DNA of 35,765 bases from Candidatus Methylomirabilota bacterium. GTDB taxonomy: Bacteria; Methylomirabilota; Methylomirabilia; Methylomirabilales; 2-02-FULL-66-22. Made by a program: the position numbers and the translations under genes. Under the pieces are notes generated by a model. It was given only the letters and a program-made list of their open reading frames with translations, did no database searches and was not told the origin of the DNA. Below are positions 15,921-23,600 of the stretch, piece after piece (positions within the stretch are counted from its first letter, which is position 1; each line of letters starts with the position of its first letter). The DNA lies in NCBI GenBank assembly GCA_016209735.1, contig JACQVN010000011.1, forward strand, positions 1 through 35,765. The letters run 5' to 3'.

Positions 15921-15977
15921 TTCGAGCAAATCCCCCCGTCCCCCCCTTTTGTCAAAGGGGGGCGGAGGGGGGATTTC
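15921..15977. repeat. C-rich palindromic repeat, copy 3
   Basis: TTCGAGCAAATCCCCCC...GGGGGGATTTC as at 550 and 2081, with a GTC in place of the GCG centre. The word TCCCGAGCGCAGTCGAGGGG follows at about 15998. Confidence 0.75.
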
Positions 15978-16050
15978 GTTTGCCAAAGGGGGGCCTGTCC
16001 CGAGCGCAGTCGAGGGGCGAGGGGCGGTCCGGGGGGCCGGGATACGTTAC

Positions 16051-16056
16051 TATAAT
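16051..16056 (+). promoter_or_regulatory. Possible internal -10 box before fabG
   Basis: TATAAT at 16051-16056 within GTTACTATAATTACG, an AT-rich island in GC-rich DNA. No good -35 is visible. The leader to the fabG ATG would be about 48 bases, so it may be a secondary promoter for fabG and downstream genes. Confidence 0.4.
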
Positions 16057-16110
16057 TACGAACAGGAGTACTAAGCAAACACCGTTGGGGCTAGTGGGCA
16101 CGAGGGGCAC

Positions 16111-16863
16111 ATGGAGGCGGGCCTGACGGACAAGGTCGTCCTCGTCAGCGGGGGCAGCCGGGGGATCGGCCGGGCCATCGTCGAGCTGTTCTGCGCCGAG
16201 GGTGCGGACGTCACCTTTTTCTACCAGCGGGCCGAGGCCGCCGCCGCCGAACTGGTCGCCGCGGGACGGGCCGCCGGCTGGCGGCTGACCGCGGAGCGGG
16301 TGGACGTCCGGGATCCCCAGGCCTGCGCGGCGGCGGTGGAGCGGATCGCCCTGCGCTGCGGCCGGATCGACGTGCTGGTGAACAATGCCGGAACCATCCG
16401 GGATAACCTCCTGGCGGCCCTGGAGGACGAGGAGATCCGGATCGTCCTGGAGACGAACATCGGCGGCGCCTTCAACCTGACCCGGGCCGTCGTGCCCCAC
16501 ATGATCTCGCGGCGGGCCGGCAAGATCATCAATATCAGCTCGGTGGCCGGCGAGAAGGGGGGGCGCGGCCAGACCAACTACGCCGCCAGCAAGGGGGCCA
16601 TCAATGCCTTCACCCGGGCGCTGGCGGTCGAGCTGGCGCCCCGCAAGATCACGGTCAACGCCGTGGCGCCCGGCGTCATCGAGACCGAGATGTCGCGCGC
16701 GGTGCGCGAACAGGCCGGTGACCTGGTGCGATCCCGGATTCTCCTCCGGCGCTGCGGCACCCCTGCGGAGGTGGCCTCCGCCGTCTGGTTCCTGGCGTCG
16801 CGTCTGGCGGACTACATCACGGGGGAGATCCTTCACGTCGACGGCGGCTTCAAGATGGAGTAA
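16111..16863 (+). CDS. fabG: 3-oxoacyl-[ACP] reductase
   Basis: Reduces beta-ketoacyl-ACP to beta-hydroxyacyl-ACP with NADPH. 250 residues, classical SDR: SGGSRGIG (13-20), NNAG (91-94), catalytic serine near 143-144 (NISSVAG), Tyr157 and Lys161 (YAASK), with the FabG C-terminal VDGGFKM. It is followed after six bases by the acyl carrier protein gene, so the two form an operon and the carrier is the natural substrate holder. GAGG stands 5 bases before the ATG. Probably a module-dedicated paralogue of the housekeeping FabG. Confidence 0.9.
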   Translation: MEAGLTDKVVLVSGGSRGIGRAIVELFCAEGADVTFFYQRAEAAAAELVAAGRAAGWRLTAERVDVRDPQACAAAVERIALRCGRIDVLVNNAGTIRDNLLAALEDEEIRIVLETNIGGAFNLTRAVVPHMISRRAGKIINISSVAGEKGGRGQTNYAASKGAINAFTRALAVELAPRKITVNAVAPGVIETEMSRAVREQAGDLVRSRILLRRCGTPAEVASAVWFLASRLADYITGEILHVDGGFKME

Positions 16864-16869
16864 TCGAGC

Positions 16870-17307
16870 ATGAGCGCAAACGAGATCAGCAGAGAGGAGA
16901 TCCAGGCGGTCTATCCCAAGGTCGCCGGGACCCTGGCGGATGCCCTGGGATGCGACGTGGAGCAGGTGACTCTCGACATTCCGCTGATCGAGGGTCTGGA
17001 CGCCGAGTCCATTGACTTCCTGGACATCGTCTTCCGCCTGGAGCGGGCCTTCAAAGTGAAGATCCCGAGGGGCAAGATCATCGAGGAGGCCCGCGGCGAC
17101 CTGCCGGAGGCCGAGTTCGAGACGAACGGCCTCGTGAGCGAGGCGGGCCGCGTGCGGATCAAGGCCTATCTCACCGAGGTTCCGCCCGACCGTTTCCGCA
17201 CACCCATGAAGGTCGCGGACATTCCCCGGCTCTTCACCACGGAGACGTTCTGCAAGCTCGTCATCCGCGCCCAGCGAGCCGCCCAGGCGGCCGTTCCGGG
17301 AAGCTGA
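16870..17307 (+). CDS. Acyl carrier protein with C-terminal extension
   Basis: 145 residues, about 65 longer than a standard ACP. The helix II motif GLDAESIDFLDIVFRLE puts the phosphopantetheine serine at residue 47 (DAES47IDF), and the core fold ends near residue 85. The extension (about 86-145) is not low complexity: it contains VRIKAYLTEVPPDRF and DIPRLFTTETFCKLVIRAQR, so it is probably a small helical add-on. It sits between fabG and the hotdog gene, and a PPTase fused to an acyltransferase lies at the end of the cluster, so it is probably the private carrier of this pathway, comparable in role, not in sequence, to rhizobial AcpXL. The stop is the first base triplet of a GACGGGAGAC repeat. 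Confidence 0.85.
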   Translation: MSANEISREEIQAVYPKVAGTLADALGCDVEQVTLDIPLIEGLDAESIDFLDIVFRLERAFKVKIPRGKIIEEARGDLPEAEFETNGLVSEAGRVRIKAYLTEVPPDRFRTPMKVADIPRLFTTETFCKLVIRAQRAAQAAVPGS

Positions 17308-17372
17308 CGGGAGACGGGGGACCGACGACGGAGGGTCGGTCCGCGGTCCTCCGTCCCCGGTCAGAGGAACCG
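17305..17372 (+). repeat. GACGGGAGAC repeat, copy 3
   Basis: TGACGGGAGACGGGGGACCG ... CCGTCCCCGGTCAG. Its first TGA is the stop of the acyl carrier protein gene. It fills most of the 112-base gap before the hotdog gene. Confidence 0.75.
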
Positions 17373-17419
17373 CACTACACTCGGTGCCGCGCGAGGATCT
17401 CCGCGGTGAAGAGTCTGAG

Positions 17420-18262
17420 ATGCATGGACAGTTCGGCGCATTTTCCTTTGTCGACCGGATCACGGAGGTCGAACCCGGCTTGCGGGCGCGCGGTCGGTTC
17501 GCCATCCCGGCGGGGCTCCAGGCCTTCTCGGCCTCCCTGGTGGCGGAATCCGTGGGGCAGTTGGCCGCCTGGTCCGCCATGGCGGCCGTCGGGTTCCAGC
17601 GCCGGCCGGTGGCAGGCCTGGCCGGGCTGGTCGAGATCCTTGCCGAGCCACGGCCCGGCCAGACCCTGGAGCTTCGCATCGAGCTAGAGCAGGCCGAGGC
17701 GGACGCGATCGCGTACGGGGGCCTGGCCGAGGCCGACGGCACGCCCCTCCTCAGGCTGGCGGACTGCGTGGGCCCCATGCTTCCCATGCAGGAGTTCGAT
17801 GACCACCAGGCGGTCCGCGATCGCTTCGCTCTCCTGTGCGGCGGGGGAGCCGCCCCTGGCCGGATCGCGGACTTGCCCCTCCTTCCCCTCCACCTCGGAA
17901 CCGCCGATCCGGGCAAGGCGCTCCGGGCGCTCCTCCGGGTGCCGGAGTCGGCGGCCTTCTTTGCCGATCACTTCCCCCGTCGCGCCGTCTTCCCGGGCAC
18001 GCTCCTGATGGACGCCATGCTGCGCCTGGCCACCCGGCTGGCGGCGGAGGCCGCCGCCGGCCGGCCCGGGGAGAGATTCCTGCCCGCCCAGGTGTCCGAC
18101 GTGAAGCTGCGGGCCTTCATTCCTCCGGGGGAAACTTTGGAGCTCACGGCCATCCTCGAAGGGGGGAGCGACCGGGAAACCGTCCTGGGGGTTTCCGCTC
18201 GGCTGGGGCGAAAGACGGTGGCCGGCGCCCGCATCGCCCTGGGGCGCGGAGAGGCAGCATGA
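17420..18262 (+). CDS. Two-hotdog dehydratase-like protein (FabZ/FabA-related)
   Basis: 280 residues from the ATG at 17420; an in-frame GTG at 17384 is possible but less likely. The C-terminal hotdog (about 165-275) carries the FabZ/FabA-like core FFADHFPRRAVFPGTLLMDAM: His184 in the HFP motif and Asp198 in the position of the catalytic acid (Glu in FabZ, Asp in FabA). The N-terminal hotdog (about 5-130) keeps the helix pattern FSASLVAESVGQLAAWSAM but has no HFP motif and is probably structural or chain-binding. It is predicted to dehydrate beta-hydroxyacyl-ACP. Its stop overlaps the next start (ATGA). A thioesterase or a non-catalytic hotdog cannot be excluded. Confidence 0.75.
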   Translation: MHGQFGAFSFVDRITEVEPGLRARGRFAIPAGLQAFSASLVAESVGQLAAWSAMAAVGFQRRPVAGLAGLVEILAEPRPGQTLELRIELEQAEADAIAYGGLAEADGTPLLRLADCVGPMLPMQEFDDHQAVRDRFALLCGGGAAPGRIADLPLLPLHLGTADPGKALRALLRVPESAAFFADHFPRRAVFPGTLLMDAMLRLATRLAAEAAAGRPGERFLPAQVSDVKLRAFIPPGETLELTAILEGGSDRETVLGVSARLGRKTVAGARIALGRGEAA

Positions 18263-19563
18263 CGGCCCGACGGCGCCGAGTGGCCGTCACCGGCATCGGC
18301 CTGGTGACCCCCGTGGGCAACGACACCGCCTCCACCTGGACGGGCCTCCTGGCAGGCCGAAGCGGCGTCGCGCCCATCCGGGGATTCGACGCCAGCGGCT
18401 TTTCGGTCCGGATCGGGGCAGAGGTCAAGGGGTTCGACGCCCGGGGAGTCCTGGGCGACAAGAAGCTCCTCAAGTTCGCCAATCGCTCCCACACCTTTGC
18501 CCTGGCGGCCGCGGAGGAAGCCTTCCGCGACGCGGGGGTCCGGCCGGAGGCCGCCACGGCGAGCCGGTGGGGCTGCGTGGTGGGAAGCGGCATGATGGGG
18601 GTGGAGTACTCCGACCTCTTGGAGGTCCACCGGCATGCCGCCCCCGACGGCGAATTCCACCCGGACGGCCTCCTCAGGGATGACTTCCCCGCCGATCCCA
18701 TGGCCTTCTGCCGGAGCCAGACCAATGCCGGCCTGTCGGTGCTCCTCTCCTGGTGCGGCATCCGTGGCTACGCCTCCGCCGTCCACACTGCCTGTGCCTC
18801 GGGCGGGCAGGCCCTGGGCACGGCCCTCAAGGCCATCCGGCGCGGCACGGTGGACCGCGTCCTGGCGGGGGGCTTCGACTCGATGCTGAACCCCGTGGGC
18901 TTGGCGGGCTTCTGCCTGCTGGGCGCCTTGTCTCCCGACAACGACTCGCCGGAACGGGCCAGCCGGCCTTTCGATGCGACGCGAAACGGCTTCGTCCTGG
19001 GGGAGGGGGCCGGCTTCCTCGTCCTGGAGGCGTGGGAGCTGGCCCGAGAGCGGGGCGCCCGCATCTACGCCGAGCTGGCCGGGGACGGCAATTCGCTCTC
19101 CAGCTACCGGATCACCGACTCCCACCCGTCCGGCGACGGCCCCATCCAGGCGATGGTCCAGGCTCTGGCCGATGCGGAGGGCAAGCCGGAGGCGGTGGAT
19201 TACTTGAACGCCCACGGCACCTCGACTCCCATGAACGACCGCAGCGAGTGCGCCGCCATCCGGGCGGCCTTCGGTTCCCACGCCATGCAAATCGCGGTCA
19301 GCTCGACCAAGAGCCTCATGGGCCACCTGATCGCCGCCGCAGGGGCGGTGGAGGGGGCCATCTGCGCCCTCGCCATCCGCCACGGCATCGCGCCGGTGAA
19401 TGCCAACCTGATGGAGCTGGACCCGGAGTGTAACCTCGACATCGTGCGCGGCGCACCCCGGGCGGGCCGGATCGGCATCGCGCTCTCCAACTCCCTGGGC
19501 TTCGGCGGATCGAACAGTTGTCTCGTCTTCCGCAACCCCGAGGATGTGGCCGACCATGAGTGA
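18259..19563 (+). CDS. fabF: Beta-ketoacyl-ACP synthase, FabF type (KS1)
   Basis: Condenses malonyl-ACP with acyl-ACP; decides chain elongation. 434 residues, thiolase fold. The complete triad is Cys179 (HTACASG), His319 (NAHGTST) and His356, with Lys351 (KSLMGH). The C-terminal GFGGSNSC glycine-rich loop is also present. It overlaps the dehydratase upstream by four bases and KS2 downstream by eight, so the three are translated in tight order. Two adjacent FabF-like genes next to a special ACP is the layout of rhizobial fabF2XL-fabF1XL. No transacylase (FabD) gene is near, so malonyl-ACP must come from the housekeeping enzyme. Confidence 0.92.
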   Translation: MTARRRRVAVTGIGLVTPVGNDTASTWTGLLAGRSGVAPIRGFDASGFSVRIGAEVKGFDARGVLGDKKLLKFANRSHTFALAAAEEAFRDAGVRPEAATASRWGCVVGSGMMGVEYSDLLEVHRHAAPDGEFHPDGLLRDDFPADPMAFCRSQTNAGLSVLLSWCGIRGYASAVHTACASGGQALGTALKAIRRGTVDRVLAGGFDSMLNPVGLAGFCLLGALSPDNDSPERASRPFDATRNGFVLGEGAGFLVLEAWELARERGARIYAELAGDGNSLSSYRITDSHPSGDGPIQAMVQALADAEGKPEAVDYLNAHGTSTPMNDRSECAAIRAAFGSHAMQIAVSSTKSLMGHLIAAAGAVEGAICALAIRHGIAPVNANLMELDPECNLDIVRGAPRAGRIGIALSNSLGFGGSNSCLVFRNPEDVADHE

Positions 19564-20842
19564 AAGGCGGACCGGGGACGGACGGGTGGTCGTCACCGGC
19601 CTGGGAGCCATCTGCGGCGCCGGCCGGACCACCGAGGAGATCTGGAGCGCCCTTGTTGCCGGCCGCTCGGCCATGGCCCCGATCCGGCAGTGGGAGAGTG
19701 CGGCCTGGCCGGCCCCGCTGGCGGCCGAGGTCACAGGGGTCGACAACCGCACCCTGGTCGAGGACCGGAAGCTCCACAAGCTGATCCGGCGGAGCGACTT
19801 GTTCGGGCTCTACGCTGCCGGCCGTGCTGTCGAGGCCTCCGGCCTCCTGGCCTTCCGCGACGGCCTGGACCCCGAGGCGGCGGCGGCCTTCAACGACCGC
19901 ACCGGCGTCTTTGCCGGCTCCGGCGGCGGCACCTACCAGAACCAGTACGAGTTCTTCCCCCTCATGACGGCGGCCCAAGAGGATTTGGGGGCCTTTGGCC
20001 GCCAGCTCGGGGACACCGTGAATCCCATGTGGCTCCTCCGGAACCTGCCCAACAACGTGCTCTGCCACGTGGGCATTCGCTACGGATTCAAGGGCGCCAA
20101 CGCCTGCATCACCAACCACTGCGTGAGCGGCATCCTGGCGGTGGCCGAGGGGGCGGCGGCGCTCCGGACGGGTGAGGCGGACCGCGCCGCCGCCGTGGGC
20201 CACGATTCCCCCATCGAGCCGGAGACGGTGTTCCACTACCACCGTCTCGGGCTCCTGACCACGGACGCCCTGCGACCCTTCGATGCCGGTCGGACTGGGA
20301 GTCTCCTCGGCGAGGGGGCGGCGGCGCTCGTTCTGGAGGGGGCCGAGGGGGCGGCGGCCCGGGGCGCGCCGGTGCTGGGGGAATTCCTGGGCAGCGGGTG
20401 CACCAGCGACGCCGCGGGGCTCATCGCCCTCCGCCCCGACGGGGAGAGCCTCGCCCAGGCCATCACGGCGGCCCTGGCCGACGCCGGGCTGGCGGCTTCC
20501 GATGTGGGCTTGATCGTGGCTCACGGCAACGGCACCCGAATCTCCGACGCCTCCGAGGCGGCCGGGATCCGGCGCGTCTTCGGGGCCGCAGTCCCACCCG
20601 TGACCGCCTTCAAGTGGGCCTTCGGGCACCTGCTCGCCGCCTCGGGCATCCTGGATGTCACGCTGGCCCTCTTGGCCCTGCGCCGGCGCGTCGTCCCCGG
20701 GGTGGCCACACTCCGGTCGCTGGACGCGGCTTTTGGGGACCTGCCTGTCTCCTCGGCTCCACAGACCCCCCGGAGCCAGGTGGGCCTGGTCCTGTGCCGC
20801 GGCTTCGGTGGCCTGAACGTCGCCGCGCTCCTCAGGGCCTGA
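19556..20842 (+). CDS. Divergent beta-ketoacyl synthase (KS2)
   Basis: 428 residues from the ATG at 19556, which overlaps the KS1 stop. It is FabF-like throughout and far from KS1. The nucleophile context is unusual: TNHC189VSG replaces the normal TAC(A/S)SG, but Cys189, His323 (AHGNGT), Lys353 and His358 (KWAFGH) are all kept, so it is probably active and not a chain-length factor, which would lack the cysteine. The HCVSG pocket may mean different substrate length or priming. Substitutions such as TYQNQYEFFPL around residue 126-136 are also unlike KS1. It probably acts as a second condensing enzyme or as a partner of KS1 in a heterodimer. Confidence 0.85.
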   Translation: MSERRTGDGRVVVTGLGAICGAGRTTEEIWSALVAGRSAMAPIRQWESAAWPAPLAAEVTGVDNRTLVEDRKLHKLIRRSDLFGLYAAGRAVEASGLLAFRDGLDPEAAAAFNDRTGVFAGSGGGTYQNQYEFFPLMTAAQEDLGAFGRQLGDTVNPMWLLRNLPNNVLCHVGIRYGFKGANACITNHCVSGILAVAEGAAALRTGEADRAAAVGHDSPIEPETVFHYHRLGLLTTDALRPFDAGRTGSLLGEGAAALVLEGAEGAAARGAPVLGEFLGSGCTSDAAGLIALRPDGESLAQAITAALADAGLAASDVGLIVAHGNGTRISDASEAAGIRRVFGAAVPPVTAFKWAFGHLLAASGILDVTLALLALRRRVVPGVATLRSLDAAFGDLPVSSAPQTPRSQVGLVLCRGFGGLNVAALLRA

Positions 20843-20859
20843 GGCCGCTGGCCACGACC

Positions 20860-22071
20860 ATGCCCGAGCCGTCCCAGTGCCGCTGCGGAATCGACACCGT
20901 GGATGTCGCCCGGGTCGAGCGCCTGCTCCGCGAGACCCCCGAGGAGGACCTGCGGAAGATCTTCGCGGCGGAGGAGCTGGCCGAGGCCGGCCAGGGCCCC
21001 GGGCGCGTCGCCAGCCTGGCGGCCCGCTTTGCGGCCAAGGAAGCCTGCCTGAAGCTCTTCCCGCGCGAAACCGCCCTCGGGGCCATCGGCCCGGCGGATT
21101 TTGTCGTCCGGCGGGACGGCTACGGTGCTCCCCGGGTCCAGGTCAGCCCGGCCGCGCAGGCCGTCCTGGACCGCGCCCGCCTCGCCGGCATCAGCCTCTC
21201 CCTCACCCACAGTGCCACGTCCGCCTCGGCCATCGCCTTGGGCGAGCCCGCCCGCCTGGAGGTCCCATGGTACGGCAGGCTCATCTACCACCTGCTGCCC
21301 GTTCGCCGGAGGGTCGTCCTGGGCAATCTCCGGCGCGTCTTCGGCGACACGATTCCCGAGGCGGAGATCCGCCGCCTGGCGCAGGCATTCTATGCCCACT
21401 TCGCCCGACTGATCGGGGAGTTCCTCCGCTTCCCGTGGCTTTCGGCGAGCCGCCGGGCGGCCCTGGTGCGGGTGGAGAACATCGAGGCGGCGCTCCGCGC
21501 CCACGCCCGCGGGAAGGGGGCCCTCATCCTGACGGGCCACTTCGGGAACTGGGAGATCACCACCGTGGCGGGGATCACCCAGTTCCCGCAGTATCGCGGG
21601 CTGTTTCATTTCCTGCGGCGCCCGCTCCAGCCCGCGTGGTTCGATGACCTCGTCACCCGGCGCTTCCGCCGCGCCGGCCTCGGCACGCTCCCGAAAAGGG
21701 GGGCGCTGGACGCCATCCTGGACCGCCTGTCCGCCGGGGGCGTCATCGTCTTCGTGTTCGACCAGCACGCCGGCAGGAAAGACGGCATCCCGGTCGAATT
21801 CTTCGGCCGGCCAGCCGGGACCTTCCGCAGCCTGGCCATCCTTGCCCTGGCCACAGGGGCGCCGGTCGTGCCCGCTACGGCCTGGCGCGAGCCGGACGGG
21901 ACCCACGTGCTCCGCTTCGAAGAGGCCCTGCCCCTCATCGAGTGCGCCGACACCAACGAGGCTATCCGGCGGAACACCCGGGCCTACAACGCCATGCTGG
22001 AGCGGCTGCTCCTGCGGCATCCGGAACAGTGGTTCTGGATGCACCGGCGCTGGAAATTGAAGGACCAGTAG
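20860..22071 (+). CDS. Fusion of AcpS-type phosphopantetheinyl transferase and LpxL-type acyltransferase
   Basis: A single open frame of 403 residues. Residues 1-127 are an AcpS domain: GIDTVDVARVERLL with metal-binding Asp12, and FAAKEACLKLF with Glu61, ending SLTHSATSASAIAL as AcpS proteins do. Residues about 135-403 are an LpxL/HtrB-type acyltransferase: RRRVVLGNLRRVF near its start, the catalytic HX4E motif GHFGNWE (His227, Glu232), FVFDQH (298-303) and the family ending WFWMHRRWK (391-399). The usual N-terminal membrane helix of LpxL is reduced to a short YGRLIYHLLP segment, and the AcpS domain takes its place. The protein would both arm the cluster's ACP with phosphopantetheine and move the finished acyl chain to an acceptor such as lipid A or another membrane lipid. 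The start ATG lies 17 bases after KS2; its Shine-Dalgarno is weak. I know of no described AcpS-LpxL fusion, though I cannot search. Confidence 0.88.
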   Translation: MPEPSQCRCGIDTVDVARVERLLRETPEEDLRKIFAAEELAEAGQGPGRVASLAARFAAKEACLKLFPRETALGAIGPADFVVRRDGYGAPRVQVSPAAQAVLDRARLAGISLSLTHSATSASAIALGEPARLEVPWYGRLIYHLLPVRRRVVLGNLRRVFGDTIPEAEIRRLAQAFYAHFARLIGEFLRFPWLSASRRAALVRVENIEAALRAHARGKGALILTGHFGNWEITTVAGITQFPQYRGLFHFLRRPLQPAWFDDLVTRRFRRAGLGTLPKRGALDAILDRLSAGGVIVFVFDQHAGRKDGIPVEFFGRPAGTFRSLAILALATGAPVVPATAWREPDGTHVLRFEEALPLIECADTNEAIRRNTRAYNAMLERLLLRHPEQWFWMHRRWKLKDQ

Positions 22072-22523
22072 GCCCGGCCCGCGCGCTCCGCGGGGCGAGA
22101 TCGCCCCCCAGCGGTGGCTGGGGTGGGCCGGAGGGGGGGTCGCAGAGACCGAAGGGCTCACCACAAGTTGTCATGGGCAGTTTGCCCACTCGCGCCGGAC
22201 GAGCAGAGGCACAAGAGGCTCAACCCTCGATGGTTCTAGGCGAGTGGAGGGAACGGACCGGACAGGAAGCAGAGATTTGGATGGGCCTTTCGCACCGGTA
22301 GATTTGGTAGGGGCGGGGTTTACCCCCGCCCGCGAGGAGATGAACGCGCAACCCCTCGGGAGGGGATAAACCCCTCCCCTACGAGGGACATTGTTCGCGT
22401 CAATTGTGGTAGCGTAGGGGCGGGCTTTATGCCCGCCCGCTTCCCGGTCGAGAGGGCCAGGGTGAGGGGGGAATTTCTTCGCAGGGCACGAAGCGCACGA
22501 AGGGATGACGCAGAGAAAGTGCA
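22072..22523. other. Intergenic region with GC palindromes
   Basis: No gene. A short hairpin GGGCAGTTTGCCC lies near 22175-22188. Three palindromes follow in 22310-22440: GGGCGGGG-TTTA-CCCCCGCCC (22311-22331), GAGGGGATAAACCCCTCCCC (22360-22379) and GGGCGGGC-TTTAT-GCCCGCCC (22418-22438). GTAGGGG at 22307 and CCCCTAC at 22376-22382 also pair over a longer range. The last 40 bases carry the GCACGAAGCGCACGAAGG word seen near 435-500. Confidence 0.6.
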
Positions 22524-23273
22524 ATGTCTGGTATGAGAGTGGCGGTGACCGGGGCGTCCGGGTACCTGGGGCGGACGGTGGTCACCCCGCTGGAGTCCGA
22601 CCCGACCGTCCAGTCCATCCTCGGCCTGGATATCCGTCCCCCGGCCTACGCCTGCGGAAAGCTCGAGTTCCGCGCCGCCGACCTCTGCACCGCTGATCTC
22701 GAGCGGCACTTCCAGGGACTGGACGCCATCTACCATCTGGCCTTCGTCGTCCAGCCCTCCCGCCGCATGGCCATGGCCCAGGTCGACGCCATCAACATCC
22801 AGGGGAGCCGGCGAGTTTTCGACCAGGCCATCGCCGCAGGGGTCGGACGGATCATCCATGCCAGCTCCGTCACTGTCTACGGGGTTCACCCAGACAACCC
22901 CTCCGTCCCCACCGAGGAGTCTCCCCGCAGGCCCAACCCGGGCTGGTACTACTCGCGGGCCAAGGGCCAGGTGGAGGACTACCTGGACAAGCTGGAGCGA
23001 CGCCACCCCTCCCTTGTCGTGATCCGCCTCCGCCCCGCCGTCCTCCTCGGGCCCCTCATCAACAACCCCGTCGGGTCCGGCCTCAGGCAGCGTCGCCTGA
23101 TCAGTTTCCTGCCAGGGACCCGCAGCAACTACTGCTGGGACGAGGACGCGGCCGAAGCCTTCCGGCTCGCCCTCTCTTACGACCGCTCGGACTGCTTCAA
23201 CCTGGCGGGGGACGGGGCCCTCAGCGTCCGGGAGCACGCCCGCCGCCTCGGCTGGCCCGGGGCAGGCTGCTGA
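22524..23273 (+). pseudogene. NAD-dependent epimerase/dehydratase, 3'-truncated at a MITE-like element
   Basis: 249 residues of an extended SDR: VTGASGYLG (8-16), the second-strand Asp in GLDIRP, HLAF, SSVTVYG and the catalytic YYSRAKGQVE region (Tyr-X3-Lys as YSRAK). Family members usually run beyond 300 residues; this one stops right after LSVREHARRLGWPGAGC, where the 125-bp inverted-repeat element (23263-23387) begins. The last four residues and the stop come from the element. The substrate-binding C-terminal part is therefore missing and the gene is probably dead or impaired. It follows the lipid cluster on the same strand, 452 bases away; a sugar-nucleotide or lipid-linked role is possible but unproven. 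Confidence 0.75.
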
Positions 23274-23387
23274 AAAAGGCCCCTCTGCGGCGTTGGCGCG
23301 CTCGCGCGGCGCTGCGACGTACGCATAAGTACGCCTCGCACCTCGCATCGCGCGCCGCCTTGCATCTGGACCTTTTTGAGCAGCCTG
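23263..23387. mobile_element. MITE-like element, 125 bp
   Basis: Terminal inverted repeats CAGGCTGCTGAAAAAGG (23263-23279) and CCTTTTTGAGCAGCCTG (23371-23387) pair at 16 of 17 bases. The interior holds the dyad GACGTACGCATAAGTACGCC and GGCGGCG/CGCCGCC-like subterminal words. No coding frame. It truncates the epimerase gene. Elements ending in GCTGAAAAAGG/CCTTTTTCAGC are widespread non-autonomous repeats in environmental genomes. Confidence 0.8.
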
Positions 23388-23558
23388 GGCGAAAGCGGGC
23401 TTTTCAGCGGCATGCTAGTGTACTTGCAATGTACGGAACTGCGGCGACGCAGCGTCAGCGGAGGGGAGATCGTCGAGAGGAGAACCCGCGGCGCGACTTG
23501 CCTGCGGATACATCGGCTCCCGGAAGTATTCGTGCCCCTGGCGTCGCCTCGACGCATT
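23388..23558. other. Short region without recognisable gene
   Basis: Between the MITE-like element and hairpin copy 5. I see no domain or ribosome site on either strand; it does not look like the lost 3' part of the epimerase. Confidence 0.4.
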
Positions 23559-23600
23559 AGCCCGCCTGCTTCGCGAGTCCCTTCGCGAAGCAGGCGGGCT
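23559..23600. repeat. AGCCCG hairpin, copy 5 (at response-regulator stop)
   Basis: Perfect 18-bp arms AGCCCGCCTGCTTCGCGA / TCGCGAAGCAGGCGGGCT. The CTGCTT variant is matched on both arms. The right edge forms the stop TAG (23601-23599) of the response-regulator gene. Confidence 0.85.

Noticed and set aside
15952-19779. Long minus-strand frames opposite the lipid cluster (about 650 and 600 codons)
   Set aside because: Antisense of FabG, ACP, hotdog and KS1 genes; compositionally odd (His/Arg/Asp-rich) and without motifs.
14851-22071. Aryl-polyene or resorcinol biosynthetic cluster
   Set aside because: No ammonia lyase, methyltransferase, MMPL exporter, LolA-like or DarA/DarB-type genes, and the presence of an enoyl reductase argues against a polyene.
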